Below are positions 36,401 to 45,672 of a stretch of DNA of 64,000 nt, one piece after another. The notes under the pieces are model-generated. The model searched no databases, was not told the origin of the DNA, and saw only the letters and a program-made list of their open reading frames with translations. The position numbers and the translations under genes are program-made. Position 1 is the first letter of the stretch; each line of letters begins with the position of its first letter. Source of the stretch: Saxidomus purpurata (taxonomy: Eukaryota > Mollusca > Bivalvia > Venerida > Veneridae); the NCBI GenBank assembly GCA_022818135.1, contig JAFMSR010000008.1, forward strand, positions 34,486,257 through 34,550,256, in the 5' to 3' direction.

Positions 36401-39400
36401 CTGAAGTTCTATTGTACATGTGTTTTACCTTCTGGCAGTAAACTATTTATCACGGCCCCGGATATAGGTCCTATAGCAACGAAATTCCGGAAAAAAGGAA
36501 CAAATTTTCTTTGCCTTAATCCGAAAATGCCATTAGATAAAATACTCCAGATAAAAGGAACACATTTAAATGGTCCAACGTATTTGTTATACATGTAGTT
36601 GACTGTATTTGGTTACGGTGCAGTCACACTGGTCACATTTTAGCTAACATCAATGCATGTCGTGATCCGTTTGTGGTCTAAAAAGGTTTTTCCATAGGCA
36701 CTTGGTTTCAAATCAACATATTTTTAAAGAAAAAAAATATATTGATTTGAAACCAAGTGCCTATGGGTTTGTTAACATTTTAAAACATTCATTCCTTCAT
36801 TTATTCTTTACAACTTAATTTTTTGTAAGTTTGGTCGATTTTTTAAAGATAAAGTCACAGTTACTTAAAATATGATTTTCTAATGAACAAATGAAATTAG
36901 GATGAAGCAATCCAAAGTGGCGTGTATCCTCAGGAATGTCACACTGTGATTTTTGGGGTGTTATACGTCGATATTTGGGGTATCATACGTCGATATTTGG
37001 GGTATCATACGTCGATATTTGGGGTGGCCTACCTCGATATTTGCAATTGGTGAACCAAAGTAGGGTAAGCTTGAACCGTCATTAAGAGCAGATTTACTCC
37101 CTGTGAGATGTATGGTAGTAATGGCCTAATTGTTTTAGGTGGAAACACGAAATGATTATAACATTGAACCACTGAGGATGCTGTATCTTCTGAAGGAAAG
37201 AAACAGAGCACAAGACTTCTTCCACAAGATCAACAAGGACCATGATGAAGGTCTGACACCAGATGAGCTCAGCATGTTGTTCAAGGTAAATACTTAGATC
37301 TGGTATACTGGTATGTTTGCTGAAGTCCGATGTATAGAAAACCTATGTTACTACATACAGTATAAAGTTACATTCGGGCTAGTGAAAAGTGATCATTCAT
37401 GAAGCAGTCTTATTAGCGAGATCTGTTTTCTAAGAAATTGGCCATTTGTTTATGACCTTTCTGGTCTTAATATCGAGGACGGTCTTAATATCGGGTGGTC
37501 TTATAAGTGGAACTTTACTGTATTTCGGCTGACAGGTAACTGTAATGCATTCAATATATATTTATGTATTTAAAGGAATTAAATGTTGTCATGTCGTTAA
37601 ACGTTTGACAGTGACTTCAATGTAATCCCTGTTCGTTATTTGCAAGGCGCGATTCGTGTCTTTTTGACATTAGCAATAAAAGTTTACAGTTTTGTAACTT
37701 TGTTCGTATGTTTGTAGGGGTTTAACGCCCCTTCCAACCATATTTCACTTGGACAGACAGACGGACAGTTTACCTAACCATCTTTCCTGGGACTGAGAAC
37801 CAGTACTAGAACTCTATCCTCCAGACATGGTCAGTAGCAGGGCTCAAACCCATGCCACTCGATCTATGAAAGGTTCAAGTGATTTCAGGTCAGCGACTCG
37901 ACCACGGAGGCGGACATTTTGCTACTTCGTGTTACTATGGAGTTATATACATTTCTAGGAGTCTGGTATTCCAGTTTCCAAATACATCATCGACCGAATC
38001 ATGCGGTTTATGGACACAGACAACGATGGAAAAATCGACTTGGGGTAGAGTTAATTAATTAATATCAAATTAGGCTACGTTCATTTAATTTTCACTGAAA
38101 CTATTCAACACAAAAACATGTTTGCTTAAGGTAACGCCTGAGCTTAGCTGGAATCTTATTCGCTAATATATAAATTAGTTGCAAAATATCGTGCACACTT
38201 TTCAAGATGTTGATTTAGTGAAGGTCACACTTCAGGTACCGTTATACATTTGTGTTTAAAAATAAGTACAAGAGGCATGTTCTAAGTATAAGTTATATAG
38301 GGTTTATTAAATTTAAAACCACAACAGTTACTGTCATTGCATTATAGTAAAACGCGCAAAAAGTGCCAGTTATACTGAAAAGAAAGGCATAACGCATACG
38401 CTATAACAACTTTTTACGTTCCCAAACGGAACAGAATAAAACTTGGTGATATCATTTAAATGAAAAAAGAAAAAAAGTTCGTTTTTAGTTTTTCTCAAAC
38501 GTGTATGTATATTTTATTTTCCCAACTTTCGCGCTCGAACACTTACGAATGATCGATCCGTCTGCACAGTTATAGTGTTTTATGACCGGACATTACGTAA
38601 TATTTATAATGACCCGTAATAAAATACTTAAAGCTGTATATTGGGTTTTGTTTTATGCTTTATATACCGATACAAAGAAAAAAAAACTGTCAATGAAACG
38701 AACATATTTTACTGAATTCTGTAACTATACAATGATAATTTATTTAACTTTTCATCATGTTTCATACAAGTTTAAAGACCGAAGACCCGTAGGCCTATGT
38801 TTATTAATAATCATTTACCTAATTTTAATTATATTATTGTGCGTTATTTACATTGTAGAGAGTTTATGATCGGCGACAAGAAAATAAAGAAGATATCGCG
38901 TGATTATGCAAGAAATTCAGTTGGAGATGAAGTGCACTACTCACGATATTCTCGGACATTTAGAAAGGCGCACATTCAACAACTCACTTCCAGACTTAAG
39001 GTACGATATTTCGTCCAGATGTAACACAACAAATAACAATTCATTCTTCTTGCATCGCTGGTTATTGCCATTTTAAGGTAGTGCAACATTTCCTTCTATT
39101 AGTGGGTGGGGTGCACGTTTTTTTCTTTAATATCAAATGTGTTTCATTTGGTCGGGATGCCATAATATTGTAGTAAACATACACTCACTTTTTATAACCC
39201 CCGAACACAAAGTGTTAGGGGAGTATACTGGATTCAGCTTGTCTGCCTGTCTGTCCGTCCGTCTGTAAACGGAATCTTTCGGACACTACATCTCCAATAC
39301 CCCTGGTCATAATTTAATGATACTTCACAGAAGAGAGAAATACAATGCCTAGTTGTGCATGGTCAGGTATCGGATTTCTAGATCAAAGGTCAAGGTCACA

Positions 39401-40097
39401 GGGGCTTGAGATGGTAAAATATTGTGGACGCTAAATCTCCAAAACCCCTGGTCAGAATTTGATGATACTTCACACAAGTGATAAGTACAATGCCTATAGT
39501 TGTGCATGGTCCATGTTTCGGGTCACTAGATCAAAGGTCACAGGGGCTTGAGATAGTAAAATCTGTGCGCTTTTAATCTCCAAACCCGCTGGTCAAACTT
39601 TAATTATACTTCACAGGAACCTTAAGATGTGCAGGTCCAATAATTAAAGCATCACACATTACATAAATTTTAAATACTGTGTCAGTGGGATGTTCGGGGG
39701 ATATTTATCACCTTCAGTGATAGTTCTAGTTGTAGTTGTATTTTTGATAGTTTCATCTTTCGTAATTTAACAGAAACACTACAATAACTACATATTTGAC
39801 AAAATTGTGAATTTTACTTTTTACAAGAATATTTTTGTCCTTTCTACTTCAACAGAAATACTTTTGATAGAATTATTAAAACTGATAGAAAGTTTGTCTG
39901 TTGTGTCTTCAATTGTCATGTTATTTACTCCACACAATTGGCTAAAAGTTTGAATGTAATTGTCATTTATGCCAAATAAAAGATACGTCATGTCACTTTC
40001 GTTACAGGTGGAAGAAACCCAGAACTATTTGACACCCATAGCATCTTTAACGCCGTCACCTGCCAGCAGCAGAAGATCCTCTATTAACAATGCATAA
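24521..40097 (+). CDS. LRRC74-like leucine-rich repeat and EF-hand protein, 13 exons
   Basis: Coding exons: 24521-24794, 25252-25469, 26278-26385, 30789-30932, 32726-32807, 33949-34034, 34555-34749, 35469-35564, 36221-36346, 37139-37285, 37959-38044, 38859-39000, 40008-40097. All join in frame at AG/GT sites to give 597 residues. ATG 24521 follows in-frame TAA 24488-24490 and has A at -3 and G at +4. Residues 1-140 are polar; about 160-400 carry ribonuclease-inhibitor-type LRRs (for example LDVSGNSLG, LRLAENCLTGTG, LDLSWNHLRQRG, LDLSCNRIHPPA). Two EF-hand loops follow: a degenerate one at 475-486 (N, D, D, then E where G is usual) and a canonical DTDNDGKIDLGE at 511-522. The basic, Ser-rich tail is 569-597. 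Domain order resembles LRRC74A/B. The exon 9 donor (GAG|GTTATT) is weak and least certain. Function is probably a Ca2+-sensitive scaffold, unproven. Confidence 0.85.
27054..27477 (+). mobile_element. MITE copy 3, in LRR/EF-hand gene intron 3
   Basis: The 424-bp copy starts TTAAAGTGACATTATGCAC and ends GAGCATATTGTCACTTTAA. It gives the uninterrupted version of the site where copy 1 carries the hAT-like insertion (CCTGCTACTAGTACG here). The internal CTGCCG palindrome is deleted relative to the other copies, which explains the shorter length. Confidence 0.9.
27787..28088 (-). repeat. Dispersed repeat with GCACGTGC palindrome, copy 1
   Basis: This stretch recurs in opposite orientation at 35,661-35,985. 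Shared words include CATCTGCACGTGCA, TACCGCCAAAACAGTT, a 'tagcgcgtaaatat' stretch, 'atgaatgaatg' and an outer 'aagatgagat'. Both copies are in introns of the same gene. Non-coding. Confidence 0.65.
28453..29185 (+). mobile_element. Element E, copy 2 (uninterrupted)
   Basis: The 733-bp copy is nearly identical to the two halves of copy 1. It opens with the roughly 100-bp palindrome with apex GAGGGGCGTAGCCCCCGAG, then a TGACGTAACAAAGTGGGTGG stretch, the 49-codon acidic frame at 28,745, and ends at GTAGCCATGATACAAG. The junction GTATTATGGCACG (28,561-28,573) is the empty site for the 2.3-kb transposon of copy 1. It lies in intron 3 of the LRR/EF-hand gene in the same orientation. Confidence 0.8.
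28745..28894 (+). CDS. Small acidic peptide in element E (49 residues)
   Basis: ATG at 28,745 (context ATTATGG) to TGA at 28,892. The peptide is acidic and Leu/Gln-rich, with LELQDN, FSQLEELDDIILSQV and DADDIMLSQM; it has no Cys or His, so it is not a zinc finger. The repeated (D)DI-I/M-LSQ words suggest a short helical or transactivator-like segment. It could be the first coding exon of a transposase or recombinase, of which the rest is missing. No family is recognised, and the second copy is frameshifted at codon 38. Confidence 0.35.
   Translation: MDILELQDNVLLQMANELEFSQLEELDDIILSQVPLDADDIMLSQMKTA
30361..30510. repeat. ~150-bp poly(T) tract
   Basis: Almost pure T from 30,361 to 30,477 with two A interruptions, then short A/T runs to 30,510. 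It is either a very long homopolymer, the reverse of a retroelement poly(A) tail, or an assembly artefact; no retroelement body was recognised next to it. The Lys-rich frame across it on the minus strand is not a protein. Just before it (30,130-30,350) 'cgttataac' occurs several times. Confidence 0.8.
30902..32440 (+). repeat. Minisatellite derived from exon 4-intron 4 junction
   Basis: Roughly 35-40 imperfect copies of a unit of about 37 bp fill intron 4 of the LRR/EF-hand gene. The unit reads GACGGAGTGGTAGTAGC then TAATATAACAAAG then GTTAGTA. The first unit is the end of exon 4 itself (GACGGGGTGGTAGTAGC...ACAAAG at 30,903-30,932) plus the first bases of the intron (gttagta). Many units keep AAAG|GTTAGT, so the array holds many potential copies of the authentic splice donor. 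A near-perfect unit is at 31,750-31,787. Longer units of about 95 bp occur at the start. Confidence 0.9.
33500..33620 (+). repeat. Compact GGTGAGC-family repeat
   Basis: A short copy with head GTGCCACGGTCAGCTATTAG, GATCGCTCACCG and tail CCAGGTGAGCGATATAGCGT then CATCTTGGCCATTTT. Internal modules are absent. In intron 5 of the LRR/EF-hand gene. Confidence 0.6.
34147..34339 (-). repeat. tRNA-derived SINE, family II, antisense
   Basis: On the minus strand: GTGGTCGAGTTGTTAGAGC (A-box region), then CACGGGTTCGAGCCC (B-box), then a body with 'agaaagttggcag' and an end AGGTAACTATCCGCC. This is the best-preserved of three family II copies. In intron 6 of the LRR/EF-hand gene. Confidence 0.75.
35661..35985 (+). 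repeat. Dispersed repeat with GCACGTGC palindrome, copy 2
   Basis: The 5' part carries two facing arms (GCACGTGCAGATGGGAATAT and ATATTCTCATCTGCACGTGC) around TTACCGCCAAAACAGTT, so it folds back on itself. The 3' part matches 27,787-28,088 inverted. In intron 8 of the LRR/EF-hand gene. Confidence 0.65.
36692..36766. repeat. Near-perfect foldback hairpin
   Basis: Arms of about 33 bp (CCATAGGCACTTGGTTTCAA continuing into TCAACATATTTTT, and the inverse) flank a small A-rich loop. Only one or two mismatches are seen in the stem. It lies in intron 9 of the LRR/EF-hand gene. It is long enough to be a small palindromic MITE or hairpin-RNA source; no flanking duplication is evident. Confidence 0.75.
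36953..37043 (+). repeat. 23-bp tandem repeat, four units
   Basis: Four units of about 23 bp with core CATACGTCGATATTTGGGGT run from 36,953 to 37,043; the last is more diverged (GGCCTACCTCGATATTTG). In intron 9, about 95 bp before exon 10. Confidence 0.8.
37762..37915 (-). repeat. tRNA-derived SINE, family II, antisense
   Basis: On the minus strand: GTCCGCCTCCGTGGTCGAGT, a B-box-like ATGGGTTTGAGCCC, then a body ending AGGTAAACTGTCCG. It ends 43 bp before exon 11 of the LRR/EF-hand gene, close to where the branch point should lie. Confidence 0.7.
39198..39731 (+). repeat. CACAAAGTG-headed repeat, longer copy
   Basis: The head AACCCCCGAACACAAAGTG is followed by CTGTCCGTCCGTCTGT. Three modules carry 'atctccaa', 'ccctggtca', 'gatacttcacag', 'gtgcatggtc' and 'caaaggtcaaggtcaca'. 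The tail GTTCGGGGGATATTTATCAC is inverse to the head, then CAGTGATAGTTCTA. In intron 12 of the LRR/EF-hand gene. Confidence 0.75.
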
Positions 40098-40600
40098 ACT
40101 TACCTCGGGATGAACAATGCCGGTTACTGTAGAAAAAATCTAACTTCAGTCGGCAATATATGTCAGCCATGACTTGTTTCACAGCATCTCCTATTCAGAT
40201 TTTCTTATATCTAGATGACGACCTCATTTTATCACCACAGTAGCTCAAAGAGCTTAAATGTGACAAATTGGACTTAACTTTTACCAACAGCCCATTTGTT
40301 CAGCAGTGAATTGCGGGCATAAGGCGATATAACTGGACAGCGGCGAAAAAAAGTCATTTATGTCTGTATACAGTACGAGTGCGTGTGCTAAATAAGTAGC
40401 ATTTATATGTGTTTCTAATTATGTGTTTATTTTTTCTTGATAGTTTTGTATTTGCTTTATTTTATATGTGGTATAGACCACATTGTAAATAAGAATATGA
40501 CTTATAATTTGTTACTTAACTTAATGTAATATTATTATTATCATTATAGTATTCGAATATGAATATAAACTGAAATTCTTTTATTCTTTATCAATTCTGT

Positions 40601-40606
40601 AATAAA
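40601..40606 (+). terminator. Polyadenylation signal of the LRR/EF-hand gene
   Basis: AATAAA lies about 500 bases after the stop codon at 40,095-40,097. It sits in a tandem 21-bp duplication (AATAAAGTTTGGTTCCTGT then ATAAACTTTGG...), so two adjacent signals are possible. The 3' UTR between shows no repeat. Confidence 0.5.
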
Positions 40607-40937
40607 GTTTGGTTCCTGTAATAAACTTTGGTTCCTGTAACGTTTTAGTGATTTTAGCAGTACACTTTAGCAAAACGATTCCTCTACTCGTACAGATAAC
40701 TTTTTAATGAACGTGATGTGATCCGAATACTAATGTTTTATAGTCTAAGGCTAACTACATTTCGCGGACTGTCTAATAAATAAGGTACATTCTTCACAAT
40801 TCATGAATTGCATTTATCGACCATTTATAGGTGTTTCATACAATTCCACATAAGTCGGCCAGTTTAAGAGTTTTACATCACGACAGTACGACTCACGGGG
40901 CCAATATTTTTCATAAAACCAAGTAAATATGCTTGTA

Positions 40938-42259
40938 CGTGGAATGTTCAAATATGAATGCATCTAAGCACATAAAAATGTATCCTTGATAGATTTCAAT
41001 GAAATTTTTATTTTGTCCCCTCGAAGTATTTACCTCCAACAGATATGCAAAGTTTTAGACTTCTAACCCAATCCTTGAAGGCATTTTCATACTCTTTTCT
41101 ATGTATACTATGAAGACAGTGAAATATTGCAGAACCGACTTTTGTGGTGGACAAATTTCCGACCAGAAAGGTATTTTTTGAGCCTTGGGAACAAAAAGAA
41201 GTCACACGGGACAAGGCCAGGCGAATACGGAGGGTGAGGGAGAACAACAACCTTTTCCTGCTTCAGAAAGTCTTGTACAATAGACGCCTTGTGCGATGAC
41301 GCATTGTCACGTAGCAATATGACATTAGCTAAACCAGTTGCAGGTCTTCGATTTTTGAAATATTTCTTCAGATTTCGAAGAACTTTAGTATTGTAAAACT
41401 TCGCATTTACGGATTTGTCTTTAGGTACAGCAACCTGATTTGTGAAGAAAATAGCATACATTACCTTCTTGACACTCATGGTCCGCTTTGCAATGCATGG
41501 TCTTTTGCCAGACTTTGTTGCCCATATTTTGTTCTGAATCTTTCGTTTGGGCTCAAAAAAGTGAACCCATGTCTCGTCACCAGTGACGACATTTGCGAAA
41601 GACCGTGCATTGTAATTTTGAATCTGTTTAAGCAATATTTTCGCGCATTGCACGCGTGCCTTTTTCTGCTCATCTGTCAACAGATGGGGAATCCATCTAG
41701 CACAGATCTTTCTCATTTTCAAATTACGTTTCAGAATTGCATGAGCTGCTCCTAATGAGATGCCAACCATACTAGCTATTTGCCTACCGGTGTATCTTGT
41801 ATCAGTAGCAACTATGTCTTTCACTCTAGCAACCATCTTGGCCCACGTTGCTGTTTTCGGCTGACGGCCATGTGGTGTATCTTCTGTTGAAACTAACCCA
41901 CATTTGAATTTCTTAAACCAACGAATAACTGTCGAAAAAGACATTTCATTATGCCCATAAACAGAACATATTTCATCAAAAATGTCTTTACACCCTATGC
42001 CAAGAATACAACGATTCTTAATATAGGACCGTATTTCAACTGCGTACGCTGACCTTCTTCCAACCACTTTTGTATTAGTATGCACGAGTAGGTAATGTTT
42101 AGCGAGCAATAGACACAGCTAAAGTGAACGGATTTTAATGAGTGTGGTAATAATGTAAAGCTAACTTGTTTATATACCCAATAATCTTAATTTTATCCTG
42201 ATTTTCGCATTATTGAGCGAGAAAACGTTCTACATGCATTCATATTTGAACAATCCTCG
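40938..42259 (-). mobile_element. Mariner element (1,322 bp)
   Basis: Inverted ends CGTGGAATGTTCAAATATGA (left) and CGAGGATTGTTCAAATATGA (right, on the minus strand) are flanked on both sides by TA, the target duplicated by Tc1/mariner elements (TA at 40,936-40,937 and 42,260-42,261). The length is normal for mariner. The transposase lies on the minus strand. Terminal mismatches plus a damaged reading frame suggest a moderately old insertion. Confidence 0.9.
41008..42109 (-). pseudogene. Mariner transposase, D,D34D, frameshifted near the C-terminus
   Basis: The main frame (stop at 41,108) has an N-terminal helix-turn-helix region (EIRSYIKNRC, FSTVIRWFKKF) and the DDE domain with catalytic Asp in VTGDETWVHF, LLRDNASSH and PPYSPGLVPCDFFLFP; 34 residues separate the second and third Asp, the mariner spacing. 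After GRKF the frame goes astray and the expected C-terminus (IHRKEYENAFKDWV...GGKYFEGTK) continues in the next frame to 41,008, so a one-base indel lies at about 41,150-41,180. No ATG precedes the conserved N-terminus in frame; the apparent start at 42,107-42,109 is TTG. It is unlikely to make active transposase. Confidence 0.9.
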
Positions 42260-42659
42260 TAACCCGAGTGCACATTTTTCTGCCCGGTGTGCTCTGAGTT
42301 ATGTCGGTTTCGTGAGATAGGTTGGAATCGTCCCGGTCTTACAATGTGAAACGAATGTCCAGTCTGCAGACTGTCATACACTGCTATGTACAGGCCTATT
42401 ATTTCCGTACGTAGCGCCCACAGGACGTAGGAAAGTAACTATATTTTGCATTACAACGACTTGCATTAACCATCAGTCGTGTGCGGTCCACATTTCTTGT
42501 CTAAACTATAAAACAAAGTAATTGATCTGTTTAAAACGAAGGACTGAAAAAATAATCCTCTTTACTTTTAAGAAGAGTCTGCTAGAAATTTCAGTTGTAC
42601 TGTTGTCAAGTTTAATAGAACCGAAAACCAAATAATATTACTGTACCCACTCACTTGGT

Positions 42660-42790
42660 ACAGTGGGAGCGAGGATTAGACCCGCACCAGTGTCATGATG
42701 AAAGTATCTGAAGCAAGACACTTTAATTCCACATTGCCTCCATCCATATCCCGTCTGGAATAAGTCTAGAGAGCGATTAATCTTGTTTCG
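42660..42790 (+). repeat. tRNA-derived SINE, family I, degraded
   Basis: A weak B-box-like stretch (GGATTAGACCCGC) is followed by a body AAGCAAGACACTTTAATTCC then CACATTGCCTCC and CTGGAATAAGTCTA. The body matches the inverse of 56,395-56,520 and 60,093-60,246 and, in sense, 59,570-59,712. Confidence 0.55.
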
Positions 42791-42884
42791 CAAGCAAGCA
42801 GAAATAAATGAGTTGATCTATAGAATACTGGTACAGTTATCGTACTTAGTACACCCTTAATACATATTGGGCATGTTTAGGGAT

Positions 42885-43070
42885 CATTTTTATACGTCCG
42901 TATGGACATATTGTTTTATGGCGCTGGTCGTTCGTTCGTCCGTCCGTCTGTCCGCCCGCCTGCCCGCCCGTTAGCAATTTATGTCCGAAGCCATATTGGT
43001 CACACTGCTAATACAATTTCAATGAAACTTTATGGAAAAATTTAATATAACTATTTGAGTTGATGGCCCT
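42885..43070 (+). repeat. CGTCCGTATGGACATAT-headed repeat fragment
   Basis: A small palindromic head (TACGTCCGTATGGACATA) precedes a long TTCGTCCGTCCGTCTGTCCG/CCCG tract and 'aatttatgtccgaagcc' and 'caatgaaacttt' module wording. It is a single truncated module of the same general build as the other (TCCG)n repeats here. A G-rich stretch at 43,133-43,158 follows. Confidence 0.6.
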
Positions 43071-43269
43071 TGAGTATTGGTTGACCTGATCCAGAAACAC
43101 AGATGTTATAGCCCTTTGAAAATTGAATAGAGGCGGGGGGAGGGGTAGGGAGCGGGGCAGCAAGAGCCCACATTATTTAATAGCATATCCTCTGGGTAAT
43201 GACTATAAATTCATTCATGATGTACAATTTATTTAAATCAATGATGTTAAAGAATAGAATATCTCTCAC

Positions 43270-43275
43270 TTTATT
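43270..43275 (-). terminator. Candidate polyadenylation signal of the TRIM-like gene
   Basis: TTTATT on the plus strand is AATAAA on the minus strand, about 380 bases past the TRIM stop codon; a second TTTATT lies at 43,228-43,233. Either could serve; this AT-rich DNA makes chance matches common. Confidence 0.35.
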
Positions 43276-43653
43276 CTGACATGTCTGCATTCTATAAGAA
43301 ATACATTTAGCATTGAATATGATTTTTTTTCTCATGAAGTTTGTTACAAATTGAAGTAAAATCAATTCATTTAGCTTGTTCAGTAGGATGCGAAATGTTT
43401 GGAATGGGTACTGGTACCCTGAATACTTGAACAAAATGTACAATACACAACACAACTCAAAACACGCGAAAAGACAATGTAGCTGGTCGGAGATTTTACA
43501 AGTAAATAGCTTTCATCGGAAAACAGTTCCAGGCTAGGTGCGCGAATCTCTGAAAAGTTAGCACGAAATTCACAAACAAAAAAGTATCTGCTTTGTACAA
43601 CATGTTTTAAAACTTTGACATGGAACACGATCTTTTTTCCCTGTATGTTGTTG

Positions 43654-45672
43654 TTAATAATCATCCAAGTCCGAAGCCGGGATGATTTTAAAGACTTTCA
43701 CGTTATTGGGGTTTCCCTGTTCAGAAAGTGCAAATTTCTCGCCATCCCCTGCGAATGCAATGCACAAAGGTCGACCCAAGCTGTCCATAAGTATTTGACG
43801 AAACTGGCCTTCGTCCTTTACTTTGTGAATGTCATTTGACCAGAATCCACACACGTGTAAATTTCCACGAGCATCAACGCTTACGCCACGTGGTCCAGAT
43901 AATGGATAGACAAATAAAGGTGTTTTGTCTACTTTTCCATTGTCGTATTTCAGTGCAGTGACTGTATGGTTATTGTAGTCGGAGACATACAGTCGGTAAC
44001 TGAACGGGTTGAAAGCGATAAACTCCGGATTGCTGAACACACGTTTCCCAATGTAATCAGTGTCCACCATCATTTTAACAGTACCATCAAGGGAGATTAT
44101 TCTGATACAGCCACTTGCAAAAGTAACAGCGAGGTCATCGCCAGCCATACACACACCATGGCAACCACGATACGCGTTGATGAACCCAGCCTCGGAAATG
44201 TTTTCTTTAACTTTGAATATTCGTATTTTTCTCTCGTTTGGAAATGTCACAGCACATTTCGCTTTGTCGATAAAGGTCAGATCCCAGGGTGGGTTGTTAC
44301 ACTCGAAAGTAACCAGGAGATCGCCGAAATCACCAAACAATTTAAGACGTACGTTTGAATTGTCAACCAGAAGAACTTTGTTGTTGTTCCAAAGTTTGAT
44401 GGCTGTTATTTTACATTCTCTCTTGTCGCCTTTAACCTTTGCGTTGAATGTCTTCACTTTTCTCGTTGCCTTCTTTTCGTCGTCTTCCTCTGCTACTGGT
44501 GTTGGCGGCGGTGGTGGTGTGATTGGCTTCCTATTTGGGTAGCTATGTTTTACGTCCAATTTTCCAAGCATTTCCAATGCCCCAAGGGTTTCAGCGATCT
44601 GACGATCTTCTTCAAACAGATACTGAATTTTTGCAGAGTTTTCATGAATCTTTCGAAGTCCACCTGAGCATTCGTTGTACTTCATTTTCCCCTGTTGTGT
44701 AACAATGAATTCTTTCTTTTCTAGATTTTGTTCTTTCGCTGACTGTATGGCTGTTTTTGAGTGATGCATTGCGCTTTGGACGCTATTACAAAAGTCTACT
44801 TGTTCTTGTAGGATAGCAAAGTCAGTCTGACTGATGGCGTTGAATTTCGCTGTGATTTGTGATTCTATCTTCCCAATATGGTCAATCAGTTTCTTTTTTG
44901 CGTCGCCAATATCTTTCAACATTTTCGTCTTTTGTGCTAGGGTACTTCTCATTACCTCTTGCCTTTCACGTTTTACATTCTCTGCGTCGGAAACAAGACG
45001 GTCCATATCTTTGAAAAGTTTCGTTTGATCAGTCGGTTTTTGTTGTTGCACGACTTCGTTTATTTGAGCAATCTTTTCGCATTTTCGGTGATTTGTAGCT
45101 ATGCACATAGGACAACACGGCTGTTCATGATCCTGGCAGTACATATCTACTTCCTTTTTATTGTGATCGTAGCAAAGGATCTCCTCTTTTACATTCGGTT
45201 TCGGATTACTTCGAACATTTTCCAGGGGTGAAAGTTCGTGGTTCTTTGTTGCTTTCATAGACGTATGGCATTTGGCGCATTCTTCGCACAGCGCCTCGGA
45301 ACATTGTTGGCACCAAGATCGAGCTATCTTTGACTCCTTGTTATCTTTGCAGGGCTCACAAAATTCAAGCCGGGATGTGACTGGCACAATGTCGATCAGT
45401 GTCCCAACCAAGTGATTCATCGGAAAATGTTCGGACCACTGCGCAACAGGTAGAGCAGGTTTCGGTGAAAACGTGACCAGCTTGCACGTGGGGCACGGGA
45501 TACCTTCCTTGGTTGCGTTTGCCTTCTCCGGTGCATTAACCAGGTAGTTCTTCAAGCACGACTCGCAGAAAGTGTGAAAGCACGGAAGAGAGCGCGGTTT
45601 GTTCAACTTTTGAAGACATATTGAACATATCAAAGACATCTTCAATACCTTCTTATCGTCCGTTTCCGCCAT
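43654..45672 (-). CDS. TRIM-like RING/B-box/coiled-coil protein with NHL-type propeller, single exon
   Basis: The 672-residue intronless frame starts at ATG 45,672 with A at -3 and G at +4. A complete C3HC4 RING binds two zincs through C16, C19, C31, H33, C36, C39, C60 and C63. A B-box 1 follows (C105, C108, C121, C124, C129, C132, H145) and a B-box 2 (C167, H170, C179, H182, C187, C190, H195, with C198 in the last His position). Residues about 205-350 are heptad-like coiled coil. A Pro-rich acidic linker (PPPPP then EEDDEKK) leads to about 260 residues with repeated blade-like units (LRLYVSD, GPRGVSVDARGNLHV, GRPLCIAFAGDG) typical of NHL/TRIM2-3-56-71-like propellers. By family, it should be an E3 ubiquitin ligase acting in the cytoplasm; target unknown. 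Bivalves have many intronless TRIM relatives. Intact, no frameshift. Confidence 0.92.
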   Translation of the reverse strand: MAETDDKKVLKMSLICSICLQKLNKPRSLPCFHTFCESCLKNYLVNAPEKANATKEGIPCPTCKLVTFSPKPALPVAQWSEHFPMNHLVGTLIDIVPVTSRLEFCEPCKDNKESKIARSWCQQCSEALCEECAKCHTSMKATKNHELSPLENVRSNPKPNVKEEILCYDHNKKEVDMYCQDHEQPCCPMCIATNHRKCEKIAQINEVVQQQKPTDQTKLFKDMDRLVSDAENVKRERQEVMRSTLAQKTKMLKDIGDAKKKLIDHIGKIESQITAKFNAISQTDFAILQEQVDFCNSVQSAMHHSKTAIQSAKEQNLEKKEFIVTQQGKMKYNECSGGLRKIHENSAKIQYLFEEDRQIAETLGALEMLGKLDVKHSYPNRKPITPPPPPTPVAEEDDEKKATRKVKTFNAKVKGDKRECKITAIKLWNNNKVLLVDNSNVRLKLFGDFGDLLVTFECNNPPWDLTFIDKAKCAVTFPNERKIRIFKVKENISEAGFINAYRGCHGVCMAGDDLAVTFASGCIRIISLDGTVKMMVDTDYIGKRVFSNPEFIAFNPFSYRLYVSDYNNHTVTALKYDNGKVDKTPLFVYPLSGPRGVSVDARGNLHVCGFWSNDIHKVKDEGQFRQILMDSLGRPLCIAFAGDGEKFALSEQGNPNNVKVFKIIPASDLDDY

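Noticed and set aside
41008..41250. Separate small gene on the minus strand
   Set aside because: It is the displaced C-terminus of the mariner transposase after a frameshift.
43966..45231. Plus-strand frames (up to 160 codons) opposite the TRIM-like gene
   Set aside because: They are antisense shadows of a well-supported coding sequence.
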